Assembly (NCBI RefSeq): GCF_025949665.1
Contig: NZ_JAPDFT010000002.1
Coordinates: 124,001-188,000, forward strand
Origin: Chryseobacterium viscerum
GTDB taxonomy: Bacteria; Bacteroidota; Bacteroidia; Flavobacteriales; Weeksellaceae
Direction: 5' to 3'
Length of the DNA stretch: 64,000 nucleotides
Below the pieces are notes generated by a model. It ran no database searches, was not told the DNA's origin, and saw only the letters and a program-made list of their open reading frames with translations. Both the position numbers and the translations under genes were made by a program. Position 1 is the first letter of the stretch. The number at the start of each line of letters is the position of its first letter. This document shows, piece after piece, positions 42,111-51,022 of this stretch.

Positions 42111-45100
42111 ATGAAATTCTTTTCATCATTGATGTTATTCCTGTGCTCAGTATGGGGGTTTTCACAGACCATACTTTACCGGGCAGAATCTACCTCGCGG
42201 ACCGTTCAGGACCCGCAGTCGGTAATTATGACACAGGGATTTCAAGCCAAGTCGGGTGTATCGAATCCGTTTCTGGCTAAAATAGGTCCTGCCACAGATA
42301 ATCCAGGTGGTGGACCAACAAACTCGCAGGCAGGTATAAATAATCCTTCCCGAACCATAGAAATAGATAGTATCAAATTCCATGATACGAAAGGAAATAT
42401 AGAGGTAAATGGAGGTGGACAACTACAATTCACCTTACCTATTGCGCTGCCTCCCGGAATAAAAACCGTAGCACCACAAACAAATCTGGTGTATACCAGC
42501 AGTTCAGGAAATGGAATTGCCGGATATGGTTGGAATTTATCTGGATTAACATCAATTTCCAGAGTCGGGAAAACCATTGAAAAAGATGGGAAACCTCAGG
42601 GAATCCAGTGGGATTATACGGATTACTACTCTTTCAACGGAGAGAGATTAGTTTTAAAGTCAGGTGAATATGGAAAAGATGGAGCAGAATATGTTCCCGC
42701 AAAATATTCTAATATTAAAATAAAATCTGTAGGAGTAAATCCCGAACAGAACGGACCATTGTATTTTGAAATTACATTTGAAGATGGTTCAAAAGCATGG
42801 TATGGTCTTAATGCTGATTCAAGAACTTCAGCTGAATATAATATCAGCAAATGGAAAGACGTACAGGGAAATTATATTTCTTACAACTATGTGCAGGGAA
42901 AAGGAGTTACCACCATACATAATATAGCATGGGGCGGCAATGAACAGCAGAATAAAAGCCACTTTAACTCTATTGAATTTACCTATGCTGACAGAACTTT
43001 AAAAGAGCAAGCCTACACAAAAGGGTTAACATACACTCAAAGCATGATCTTATCTGAGATCAAAGTAAATTCAAACGGAAATTTGTTTAAAAAATATTCA
43101 CTTGAGTACGTTCAAAATAAAACAAATTACCAGTTTTTAAGTAAAATTACCGAATCTAATTCTGCAGGGGCTAATGCCAACCCAATAACCATTCAGTATC
43201 AGCAGGATCCATCTGCTACCAATACCCTTTGGCAAGACAGCAGATATGATGATCTTTATGACCGTTATCAGGAGGTCATTTCCGGGGATTTTAACGGGGA
43301 TGGAAAACTGGACTTCATCAAGGACAAGACCTTAATGATTAACAGATTGGAGAATTCCGGACAGTTTTATAATTTGACCTATCAAGGTAAGTTTCTAGGT
43401 GTTGGAACAGGAATTAAAAACAATATCCTGCTAAACAAAAGTGTATTTTTTACTTCTCAGACTTCATTTGAAGAAAAAAATGTTTTGATACGAACTTATG
43501 AAGTAATTGATGGTAAGGCTGAGTTGGTATCCTCAAAAAAAATTGATCTGAGCAGCTATCCGCAGCTATTCACAGAAATCAGAGGAACACTGTATAACAA
43601 CCTCATCATTGAATACAATGATCTTAAATGCAAAATCAAAGAAGCGGATTTTGACGGGGATGGAGTTTCAGATTTTTTGTTGAGCATTGAAAATGTAGCC
43701 TATGGTTATCCGAATGGTCCTGGAGAATGGTCTGAATATTTTGATTCACTGTATCTTTCAGAAACATTCTATTACAATACAAGAACCGGAGTTCTGCAAA
43801 AACAGGATAGTGATGAGTTTGAGAAATTTAAAATAGCTGACTTTAAAGGCGAAGGTAAATCGAATCTGCTTAAAATTCAGGATAATAATATTTATATCTA
43901 TGAATTAAACACACAGAACAAATTTGTACAGGCCTTTTCCACTACAAAAGAATCCTACAATGATGTTATTTATCTGGGTGATTTTAACGGAGACGGAAAA
44001 ACAGATATCATGGCTCCCATCGCAGATGCTTCCTCAGACTGGAGAATGTATCTGTCTACAGGTGCAGGGTTTGTAAAACACTATTATTCTAATCTTTTCC
44101 TATATGAACCCTGGTGGGAAGGAAGTTTAAGAAAGAAAAGACAGATTCAAAGAACATATAGTACCTCTGACCTAAATAAAGATGGAAAAAGCGATCTGTT
44201 AATTTTTGAATCCCAGAGGTGGAACCGAGACGGCTGGACCGATTGGAATAATCCCGATTCCAGTTATGGCTTTAATTTTCTGAGAAATGATGGTGTTGAC
44301 AGTAATGGCAAACCCATATTTAATAATGCTCACAGTCTGGCTCCAGTAGAATTAAACTGGGATGGAGAAATAGGCAATTATTCTATGTATGGCGAGCAAT
44401 TCAGACCTCTATTCGGTTCGTTTCGTATAGCCCAGCTCAATACAGATTTTGCCATTATCCACAGAACAAAAATGATTACCTGGGATCTGGGAAGCAAACT
44501 TAATGTAATTTCCAAAATTAAGTCAATACGTCAGGCCGGAATAAAAACTGTTACAGAGTATTCTCCATTAACCAGCTCAGGAAACATTTATCAGTCTTTC
44601 TATACTACCAATCCAATTGCATATCCTTACATCAACATCACCGAAAACTATAGTTATTTTGTTGTTTCAAAACTGATTCAAGGGGATCGTAAACAGGAAT
44701 TCAGATACAGGGACTTAATTGGAAATCTTCACGGAAAAGGAATGATAGGTTTCAGACAAATGGCCAGATCAACGTTTTTCAGTGATGCATTAGTGAATAC
44801 CAAAGTTTGGAACGGCTTTGAAATCAATCCTGCCAACGAAGGATTACCTTATAAAGACTGGAGTATACGTACAGCTGATGAATCAAAAATATTCCCTGCA
44901 GATATTTCATTGAACAATACTCAATTATTATCATTTAAACAATATGACTACAAAATAGATAAACTTTTGAACGGAGCAGTAGTTCCGGTAATCCCCGATA
45001 CGGAAAAATCTAAAGCTGTTCTTGCGATCAATCCATACATCACTACATCAAAAGACTTTTTAAAGAACATCAAAACGGTACATACTGTAGAAGAGTATGA

Positions 45101-48100
45101 TAATTTATACCTTCCTAAAAAGTCTACCGTTAATATTAATGATGGATTTTCTGTTTCAACGTCAGAATTAGAATATTTCCCTCATGACACAACCGCAGGA
45201 ACCAATTATAGTATAGGAAAACCTAAGACCAAAACAACAACTGTTCAGGCTTATGGTGATACCCAATCAACAAAAGAGGAATATATTTATAACAATAATC
45301 TTCTCAAAACCTATAAGATAAGTAACAGAGATAATACAGGAGCTCTTACTGAAATATACAATTATGACAATTTCGGAAATGTTATTCAGAAAGTTAATTT
45401 AAATAGTATTGATTCCCAAAAGGAAATTACCAATTATCAATATGATGATAAGGGCAGATTTGTTATTAAATCTACAGACGATCTGGGATTAGAGACCAAT
45501 ACTCTTTACAATGACTGGGGATTAGTGACTAAAAAGACGGATGCTCTGGGGAACACTTTAGAAAATGAGTACGACGCATGGGGTAAATTAATGAAATCCA
45601 AAACAAATATCTCCGGAGTTACTACCTATGAATATGTAAAAGATAACTTATATAATTCGGTCGTTATAACATATGACCCTAGTGGAGATATTTCAAAAAA
45701 ATACACCAACAAATGGGGACAGGAGTATAAAGAATCCTCCAAAGCGTTTAAGCAGGGACAATATATTTCTCAGGACATTGTATATGATGTACTGGGAAGA
45801 AAAACAGCTGAAAGTGAACCTTATTTTGAAGGACAAAGCTCTAACAAATGGAACACAATTTCTTTCGATGATTCAGTATTCCCAGCCAGGATAACAACAA
45901 CAGCATTTAATGGAAAACAGGTAAAAGTTTCAGTGTCCGGCAATGCAACAACAGAGGAAGAAATTAATGGAAATAAAAGGATTACCACCAAAACCACCGA
46001 TGCCTTAGGAAATGTTATTTCCACCACCGACAAAGGAGGAACAATCCAGTTTTCATACAATGCCGCCGGAGAACAGATTCAAGCGAAATATAATGAGAAT
46101 ATTGTTACTACTAAGTATGATACATGGGGTAGAAAATCAGAATTTAATGATCCTTCCAACGGATTATACAAATATGAGTATCATGGGATGGGACAGCTTA
46201 AAAAAGTTACAAGTCCAAAGGGAACAAAAGAATATACCTATAACAATCAAAGGCAGTTAACATCTCAAAAGGAAATTTCAACCGCAGATAGCGGCCAGGC
46301 TACTAATAAAGTTATTTCTTACAGTTATGACAGCAAGGGAAGGCTTATTTCAAAGTCCGGTACCTCAAACGGGAAAAATTACAGCTCCAGTATTGTATAT
46401 GATCCGCAAGGAAGACTACTTTCATCCTCAGAAAGCAGTAATGGCAAATACTTTATACAGAAAGGAATTGTTTATGATGACAAAGCAAGAGTTGTTTCTT
46501 ATGAAAAACAGCTGTATTCTTCTGGTATTCTGACAAAAGTAGACATTGAAAACGTTTACAGCGACTGGAATGGTGAACTGTATCAGATAAAGGATAAAAA
46601 TTCCGGTAAAATACTTTGGCAACTGAACGAAATTAATGCAAAAGGCCAGGTATTAAAATCCAAACTGGGAACAACAGAAGTTATTAATGATTATGATCTT
46701 ACCACTAATGTCCTAAAGGAAACCAAACATGGGTCACCTGTTAAGTCTAATCTTTTACACATCAAATATCAGTTTGATGCATTAAAAAATCAACTTGACA
46801 GTAGAATTACAGGAGGAGATTTCAATATCAATGAGCTTTTCAAATATGATGACAACAATAGGTTAATCTCATGGACAAATCCAGCAAACGGACAGGAAAA
46901 CTCTAACGTTTATGACAACAAAGGGAGAATCCTGGAAAATAATCAGATTGGAAAAATTAAATTTGAAAATTCTACTAAAATTTATCAGGCAACCGGAATG
47001 ACTCTTAATCCTGCCGGAGAACAAAATTATCAAAATGACCTCATCCAAAGTATTTCTTATAATGAAAATAACGATCCTGTTTTTATTGATGGAGAGAAAG
47101 GAGATGTAGCCTTCCAGTATGGCTTGGCCTCGATGAGACAAAGAGTAACTTATGGTGGAAATTTTGACACGGATAAAGATGGTAAATTCACAAAATATTA
47201 CAATGAAGACGGCAGCTATGAGATCGTAAGAGACAATACTACAGGTAAAGAAAAACACATCCTTTACATTGATGGATCTCCTTATGAAAGCAACATTATT
47301 TACGTAAAGAACTACACTGAGGAAAACGGATCCTATAAATTCCTGCACAAAGATTATTTAGGCAGTATCTTAGCAATAAGTGATGAAGCCGGAAATAAAC
47401 TGGAACAAAGACATTTTGATGCATGGGGGAATTTCACCCATCTTCAAATAGGAAGCGGAGCCGTAGAAACCGACATTAACAAAATTAAGCAAATTGCAAA
47501 CAGTGGAGGTCTGCTGCTGGAAAGAGGGTATACTTCTCATGAGCATTTTATGGAAGTAGGAATCATTCACATGAACGGAAGACTTTACGACCCATTATTA
47601 AGACGATTCTTAAATGCTGATGAATTTATTCAGGATCCTTATAATACCCAAAACTATAACAAATATGGATATGTAATGAACAATCCATTGATGTTTAACG
47701 ACTTTACCGGAGAGATCATGGGATGGGATGATGCCCTTATTGCTATAGGAATTGCTATATTTACCTCTGTTGCTACAGACTATTATTTAAACAGACCAAT
47801 TAATATTGGCAGCATGTTCCAGTCTGTCGCAATGTCTATGATGTCTATGGGTATCAGTAATGGTATTGGAGATATTTTCAAAGCGGGAGGTGAAGTCGCA
47901 AAAGCTCTCGGAAAAACAGGAACCATTATCGCCAGAGCCGGTGCGCATGCATTAGCACAGGGGACATTATCTCTTGTACAGGGAGGAAATTTCTGGAGTG
48001 GATTATTAAGCGGAGCTTTTGCAAGTATTTCTAATGATTTACTAAATTTTGCTTCAAATAATGTAGGTGATAACAGCATTTTAAAAAGTGATGGCTTTGC

Positions 48101-48728
48101 TTTACTTAACGGAGCTGTTAGCGGAGGTGTCGGTTCTGTACTGGGAGGTGGAAACTTCTGGGTAGGAGCCGGACAAGGACTTATGGTTACAGCCTTTAAC
48201 TATCTTAAACATAAACCACCTACGACGGATAATTTAATAGACGACATGGAAAAAAGCAAGATAGATCCAGCAGGAGTCCCGGATTATTCCAAGTTTGATG
48301 CTGAAGTAGCAAAAATGAGAAAGTTAAAAACAATTGCTAAATTAGCAAAAAAAACAGGATACATCCCTATTAAGGATGGTGGCAGCTCTGGCAGTGAAAC
48401 TAGGGCTAACACCTCATATAAAACTGATAAAATTAAATCTATACAGCTTGGAAAAGTCATCAAAACAGAAGTTAAAACAACAGTAACCCAAATTACTATA
48501 TTTAAAGAAGCTTTTACATCATATCTTAATCTGGCAGGAACATTTGTTCACGAATACACTCATGCTATTGATTATATAAGTGGTTATTTTGAAGGAAAGC
48601 TTAGTAAATTGGGTAAGCGTGAAACGGAACGCTTAATGGAAGAAAGAGCTTATGGAAGTGGTGCCAAAGCAGGAGATTTAATTCAAAAACAACAATATCA
48701 AGATTGGCTTAAAAGAAATGGATACTAA
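42111..48728 (+). CDS. Giant SpvB/RHS-repeat polymorphic toxin with C-terminal putative metallopeptidase
   Basis: This 2205-residue secreted protein has a signal peptide (SVWGFSQ). Residues about 85-190 match the SpvB N-terminal domain (LQFTLPIALPPGIKTVAPQT). Four calcium-type FG-GAP motifs follow near 391, 511, 622 and 686 (DFNGDGKLD, DFDGDGVSD, DFNGDGKTD, DLNKDGKSD). From about 1080 to 1800 are YD/RHS repeats, and the RHS core GRLYDPLLRRFLNADEFIQD sits near 1823. After it come a Gly-rich hydrophobic region with two GGNFW motifs and a C-terminal domain with His2147-Glu-Tyr-Thr-His2151 (HExxH) and a downstream Glu2177/Glu2178 (EERAY) as a possible third zinc ligand. RHS shells normally enclose the toxic tip. 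The next gene overlaps by 11 nt and is the candidate immunity gene. Confidence 0.88.
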   Translation: MKFFSSLMLFLCSVWGFSQTILYRAESTSRTVQDPQSVIMTQGFQAKSGVSNPFLAKIGPATDNPGGGPTNSQAGINNPSRTIEIDSIKFHDTKGNIEVNGGGQLQFTLPIALPPGIKTVAPQTNLVYTSSSGNGIAGYGWNLSGLTSISRVGKTIEKDGKPQGIQWDYTDYYSFNGERLVLKSGEYGKDGAEYVPAKYSNIKIKSVGVNPEQNGPLYFEITFEDGSKAWYGLNADSRTSAEYNISKWKDVQGNYISYNYVQGKGVTTIHNIAWGGNEQQNKSHFNSIEFTYADRTLKEQAYTKGLTYTQSMILSEIKVNSNGNLFKKYSLEYVQNKTNYQFLSKITESNSAGANANPITIQYQQDPSATNTLWQDSRYDDLYDRYQEVISGDFNGDGKLDFIKDKTLMINRLENSGQFYNLTYQGKFLGVGTGIKNNILLNKSVFFTSQTSFEEKNVLIRTYEVIDGKAELVSSKKIDLSSYPQLFTEIRGTLYNNLIIEYNDLKCKIKEADFDGDGVSDFLLSIENVAYGYPNGPGEWSEYFDSLYLSETFYYNTRTGVLQKQDSDEFEKFKIADFKGEGKSNLLKIQDNNIYIYELNTQNKFVQAFSTTKESYNDVIYLGDFNGDGKTDIMAPIADASSDWRMYLSTGAGFVKHYYSNLFLYEPWWEGSLRKKRQIQRTYSTSDLNKDGKSDLLIFESQRWNRDGWTDWNNPDSSYGFNFLRNDGVDSNGKPIFNNAHSLAPVELNWDGEIGNYSMYGEQFRPLFGSFRIAQLNTDFAIIHRTKMITWDLGSKLNVISKIKSIRQAGIKTVTEYSPLTSSGNIYQSFYTTNPIAYPYINITENYSYFVVSKLIQGDRKQEFRYRDLIGNLHGKGMIGFRQMARSTFFSDALVNTKVWNGFEINPANEGLPYKDWSIRTADESKIFPADISLNNTQLLSFKQYDYKIDKLLNGAVVPVIPDTEKSKAVLAINPYITTSKDFLKNIKTVHTVEEYDNLYLPKKSTVNINDGFSVSTSELEYFPHDTTAGTNYSIGKPKTKTTTVQAYGDTQSTKEEYIYNNNLLKTYKISNRDNTGALTEIYNYDNFGNVIQKVNLNSIDSQKEITNYQYDDKGRFVIKSTDDLGLETNTLYNDWGLVTKKTDALGNTLENEYDAWGKLMKSKTNISGVTTYEYVKDNLYNSVVITYDPSGDISKKYTNKWGQEYKESSKAFKQGQYISQDIVYDVLGRKTAESEPYFEGQSSNKWNTISFDDSVFPARITTTAFNGKQVKVSVSGNATTEEEINGNKRITTKTTDALGNVISTTDKGGTIQFSYNAAGEQIQAKYNENIVTTKYDTWGRKSEFNDPSNGLYKYEYHGMGQLKKVTSPKGTKEYTYNNQRQLTSQKEISTADSGQATNKVISYSYDSKGRLISKSGTSNGKNYSSSIVYDPQGRLLSSSESSNGKYFIQKGIVYDDKARVVSYEKQLYSSGILTKVDIENVYSDWNGELYQIKDKNSGKILWQLNEINAKGQVLKSKLGTTEVINDYDLTTNVLKETKHGSPVKSNLLHIKYQFDALKNQLDSRITGGDFNINELFKYDDNNRLISWTNPANGQENSNVYDNKGRILENNQIGKIKFENSTKIYQATGMTLNPAGEQNYQNDLIQSISYNENNDPVFIDGEKGDVAFQYGLASMRQRVTYGGNFDTDKDGKFTKYYNEDGSYEIVRDNTTGKEKHILYIDGSPYESNIIYVKNYTEENGSYKFLHKDYLGSILAISDEAGNKLEQRHFDAWGNFTHLQIGSGAVETDINKIKQIANSGGLLLERGYTSHEHFMEVGIIHMNGRLYDPLLRRFLNADEFIQDPYNTQNYNKYGYVMNNPLMFNDFTGEIMGWDDALIAIGIAIFTSVATDYYLNRPINIGSMFQSVAMSMMSMGISNGIGDIFKAGGEVAKALGKTGTIIARAGAHALAQGTLSLVQGGNFWSGLLSGAFASISNDLLNFASNNVGDNSILKSDGFALLNGAVSGGVGSVLGGGNFWVGAGQGLMVTAFNYLKHKPPTTDNLIDDMEKSKIDPAGVPDYSKFDAEVAKMRKLKTIAKLAKKTGYIPIKDGGSSGSETRANTSYKTDKIKSIQLGKVIKTEVKTTVTQITIFKEAFTSYLNLAGTFVHEYTHAIDYISGYFEGKLSKLGKRETERLMEERAYGSGAKAGDLIQKQQYQDWLKRNGY

Positions 48729-49278
48729 AAGAATATTATTACTACTGTTAATTTTTCAGTTTATCGTTATTTTTTCTCAGAAAAACTGTATACAGATGAC
48801 TCTTCATCAGGATAAAAATGATAGTCTTAACGTAAGATTTACAAGTAAGTGCAAAGAAAAAGTTGTATTGTACCAATACAGTAAAATGATGAATACAACG
48901 CTTAATAACGGTTATGATCTTGAAGATATTACCCTATTAAAACAGGATCGATATAAAATAGAAAATATTAAATCAGATCAAAATCATAATTACCCGGTAG
49001 ATTATGAAAAAGTAAAAAATAATTTTTTCATCCTCAACCCGAATGAATCCTATGACTTTGCTTTCCCTTTGCTCATATTTTTAGAAAAAAATAAATCTGT
49101 TTATGAGAAATATCAAAACTATTATTTGATTAACAATAAACATAAAGGGAAAACTGTACAGTTTAAATTAACGTATAATGCTCAATTTATCAATGAAGGT
49201 ATTATAAATTTAAAAGATAATGTTTCATTGTATCCTATCTCGGTTGAATCCAATTACCTTAAAATAATTTTAAAATAA
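48718..49278 (+). CDS. Secreted candidate immunity protein for the RHS toxin
   Basis: The 186-residue protein has a clear signal peptide (LLLLLIFQFIVIFSQ), so it acts in the periplasm or outside. The mature part is AT-codon-rich and Lys/Asn/Tyr-rich, beta-like, with two cysteines (NCIQ and SKCKEK) that could form a disulfide. I do not recognise the family. It overlaps the end of the toxin gene by 11 nt and is followed by a strong terminator, the usual position of an immunity gene. A periplasmic immunity protein would fit a toxin that acts in the periplasm or on envelope proteins. Confidence 0.65.
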   Translation: MDTKRILLLLLIFQFIVIFSQKNCIQMTLHQDKNDSLNVRFTSKCKEKVVLYQYSKMMNTTLNNGYDLEDITLLKQDRYKIENIKSDQNHNYPVDYEKVKNNFFILNPNESYDFAFPLLIFLEKNKSVYEKYQNYYLINNKHKGKTVQFKLTYNAQFINEGIINLKDNVSLYPISVESNYLKIILK

Positions 49279-49294
49279 TTGTTAACTTAATTTA

Positions 49295-49336
49295 GAAAAG
49301 CCGGCTCAAGCATTAGTTTTGAGCCGGCTTTTCAAT
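49295..49336 (+). terminator. Strong terminator closing the RHS unit
   Basis: A 15-bp perfect stem GAAAAGCCGGCTCAA/TTGAGCCGGCTTTTC has a 9-nt loop. Confidence 0.88.
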
Positions 49337-49452
49337 GTTATAAATTACCCCGGGACATTTATCCTTCCCTTTTCCTGACAAGAAATCTGAATTTCGGTAC
49401 AACGAAAATAGTATACACACTATATTGTTTCAAAACTAATAATGAAGCCAAT

Positions 49453-49481
49453 CAAAAAAGCCACCGCAAAAGCAGTGGCTA
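49453..49481 (-). terminator. Terminator of the SusCD operon
   Basis: AGCCACCGC pairs with GCAGTGGCT (one pair is G-U on the minus strand) around AAAA; the A-run on the left gives a U-run, 31 bp after the SusD gene. Confidence 0.75.
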
Positions 49482-49511
49482 AAAATCAAATCTAATTATA
49501 AGTATGTCCCC

Positions 49512-51014
49512 TTATAAGTTCGGGTTGTTTTCAGATTCTCTTTGTGGAATACTGAATAAATAATAATTGCTGTTGGGTGTGAAGGCTGTTTTATCCGGGA
49601 AATCAAGAACAGAGTGCCCTTTACCGTCTACTGTTTTCACGGTACCTTCCGGTGTAGTGATCTGAACTTTTATTGGTTTTCCATCTGCATCTACAAAAGG
49701 TTTTCTTACCACAGTCCCCTGCGTCCTGATAATATCTGAAAGGGAGAAACCTTCTCCGAACAATTCTTTTCTTCTTTCAATCAGAACTGCTGCTACTACT
49801 TCATTCTGTGATAGTGATCCAGTATAAATATTAGCATTTCTGGCAGATTTTAATTGGTTCAAAACCGCAACTGCCTTAGAAATATTTCCGTTTCTGGCTT
49901 CAGCTTCAGCTTCAATCAGATACATTTCTGCAGCTCTCATGTAGACAATATCTGCAATAAGGGCTGGCTTAAACTTAAACTTTGCATACCTCAGCAAACC
50001 TTCTCTTCCTTTCTGCCCATCCCATGAAAATAACTGAGATCTGATATCATTGGCATCAAAAAGGTCTTTAAAATAAGGATCTGCCATAAAGTTGTAATAA
50101 TAGCTTCCTGATGAAGATACATCCAAAAAATGGAATGCATAACTCGCACCCGACTGTTCCTGTGTCTGCCCATGTCCCCAGATCCATTCTGCATTATTGA
50201 TATCATTAAAGCCCTCTTTATATTTTTCCGGAGCCATCAAAGGGAAGCCTTCTCTTGCAATTTTCGCAGCTGCAGCTGCTTTGCTCCAATCACCAATATT
50301 CAGATAGGTTCTTGCTAAAAGTCCGTTCACTACAGAACGGTCGATTTTATCTTTATTATTTCTGGTATAACTTTTCAGCAGATTGTCCGCATCGATAAGA
50401 TCACTTTTAATCAAAGTATAAATTTCTTCAAGGCTTGCTCTTTTCTTCCCTACCGTACTTGTTGTGGTAGGTTCAGTATAAACAGGAGCCGTTAAAGCTG
50501 ATTTATCTTTAAAATAACTGAACTGATAAAAGCTAGCCAGGTTCAGATAACAGAAAGCACGTAAAGCTTTTGCCTGTCCTTTCACCTGATTCTTTTTCTC
50601 CTGACTTCCTCCTGTTCCATCAATTCTTGCAATAACATTATTCATATTATTGATAGTGGAATACAACATATTCCATATAAACGACGGTCGCCCCGCTGTA
50701 CTGTTTACCATTTCTGTGAAGGCATAGGTGGGACCGAAACCATATTTATTAGTCAATACGGCAACATCACTTCCCATTGCATCACTGGTTCTCAATACTG
50801 TTGAATATCCGATGTTGGCATAATTTGTCCCCTCGTCATTAAAGTTAGCCCAGGTTCCGTTAATTACTGTTTCCGCGCTTTCTGCCGTTTTAAAAACTTC
50901 TTCCTCATTTGCCTGATTGGTAGGAGCCGTTTCCAAATCACTTTCACAGCTTATTAAAGACAACACTGTGATTAAGGCAAAAGACAAATATTTTAATTTT
51001 TTCATTATTTTCAT
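49512..51014 (-). CDS. SusD/RagB-family nutrient-binding lipoprotein
   Basis: The 500-residue lipoprotein (lipobox LISC) has the SusD plan: ANEEEVFKTAESAETVINGT at the N-terminus, TPR-like helices (RAFCYLNLASFYQFSYF, RTYLNIGDWSKAAAAAKIAR) and the family C-terminus with DIVYMRAAEMYLIEAEAEAR, LIERRKELFGEGFSLSDIIR and YYLFSIPQRESENNPNL. SusD forms the lid on its SusC partner, encoded 8 bp upstream. An alternative ATG three codons later (51005) is equally good. The ligand is unknown; the SAM-I riboswitch ahead of the operon suggests a sulfur or methionine-related substrate. No glycan-degrading enzymes are nearby. Confidence 0.93.
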   Translation of the reverse strand: MKIMKKLKYLSFALITVLSLISCESDLETAPTNQANEEEVFKTAESAETVINGTWANFNDEGTNYANIGYSTVLRTSDAMGSDVAVLTNKYGFGPTYAFTEMVNSTAGRPSFIWNMLYSTINNMNNVIARIDGTGGSQEKKNQVKGQAKALRAFCYLNLASFYQFSYFKDKSALTAPVYTEPTTTSTVGKKRASLEEIYTLIKSDLIDADNLLKSYTRNNKDKIDRSVVNGLLARTYLNIGDWSKAAAAAKIAREGFPLMAPEKYKEGFNDINNAEWIWGHGQTQEQSGASYAFHFLDVSSSGSYYYNFMADPYFKDLFDANDIRSQLFSWDGQKGREGLLRYAKFKFKPALIADIVYMRAAEMYLIEAEAEARNGNISKAVAVLNQLKSARNANIYTGSLSQNEVVAAVLIERRKELFGEGFSLSDIIRTQGTVVRKPFVDADGKPIKVQITTPEGTVKTVDGKGHSVLDFPDKTAFTPNSNYYLFSIPQRESENNPNL

Positions 51015-51022
51015 TTTAAATG

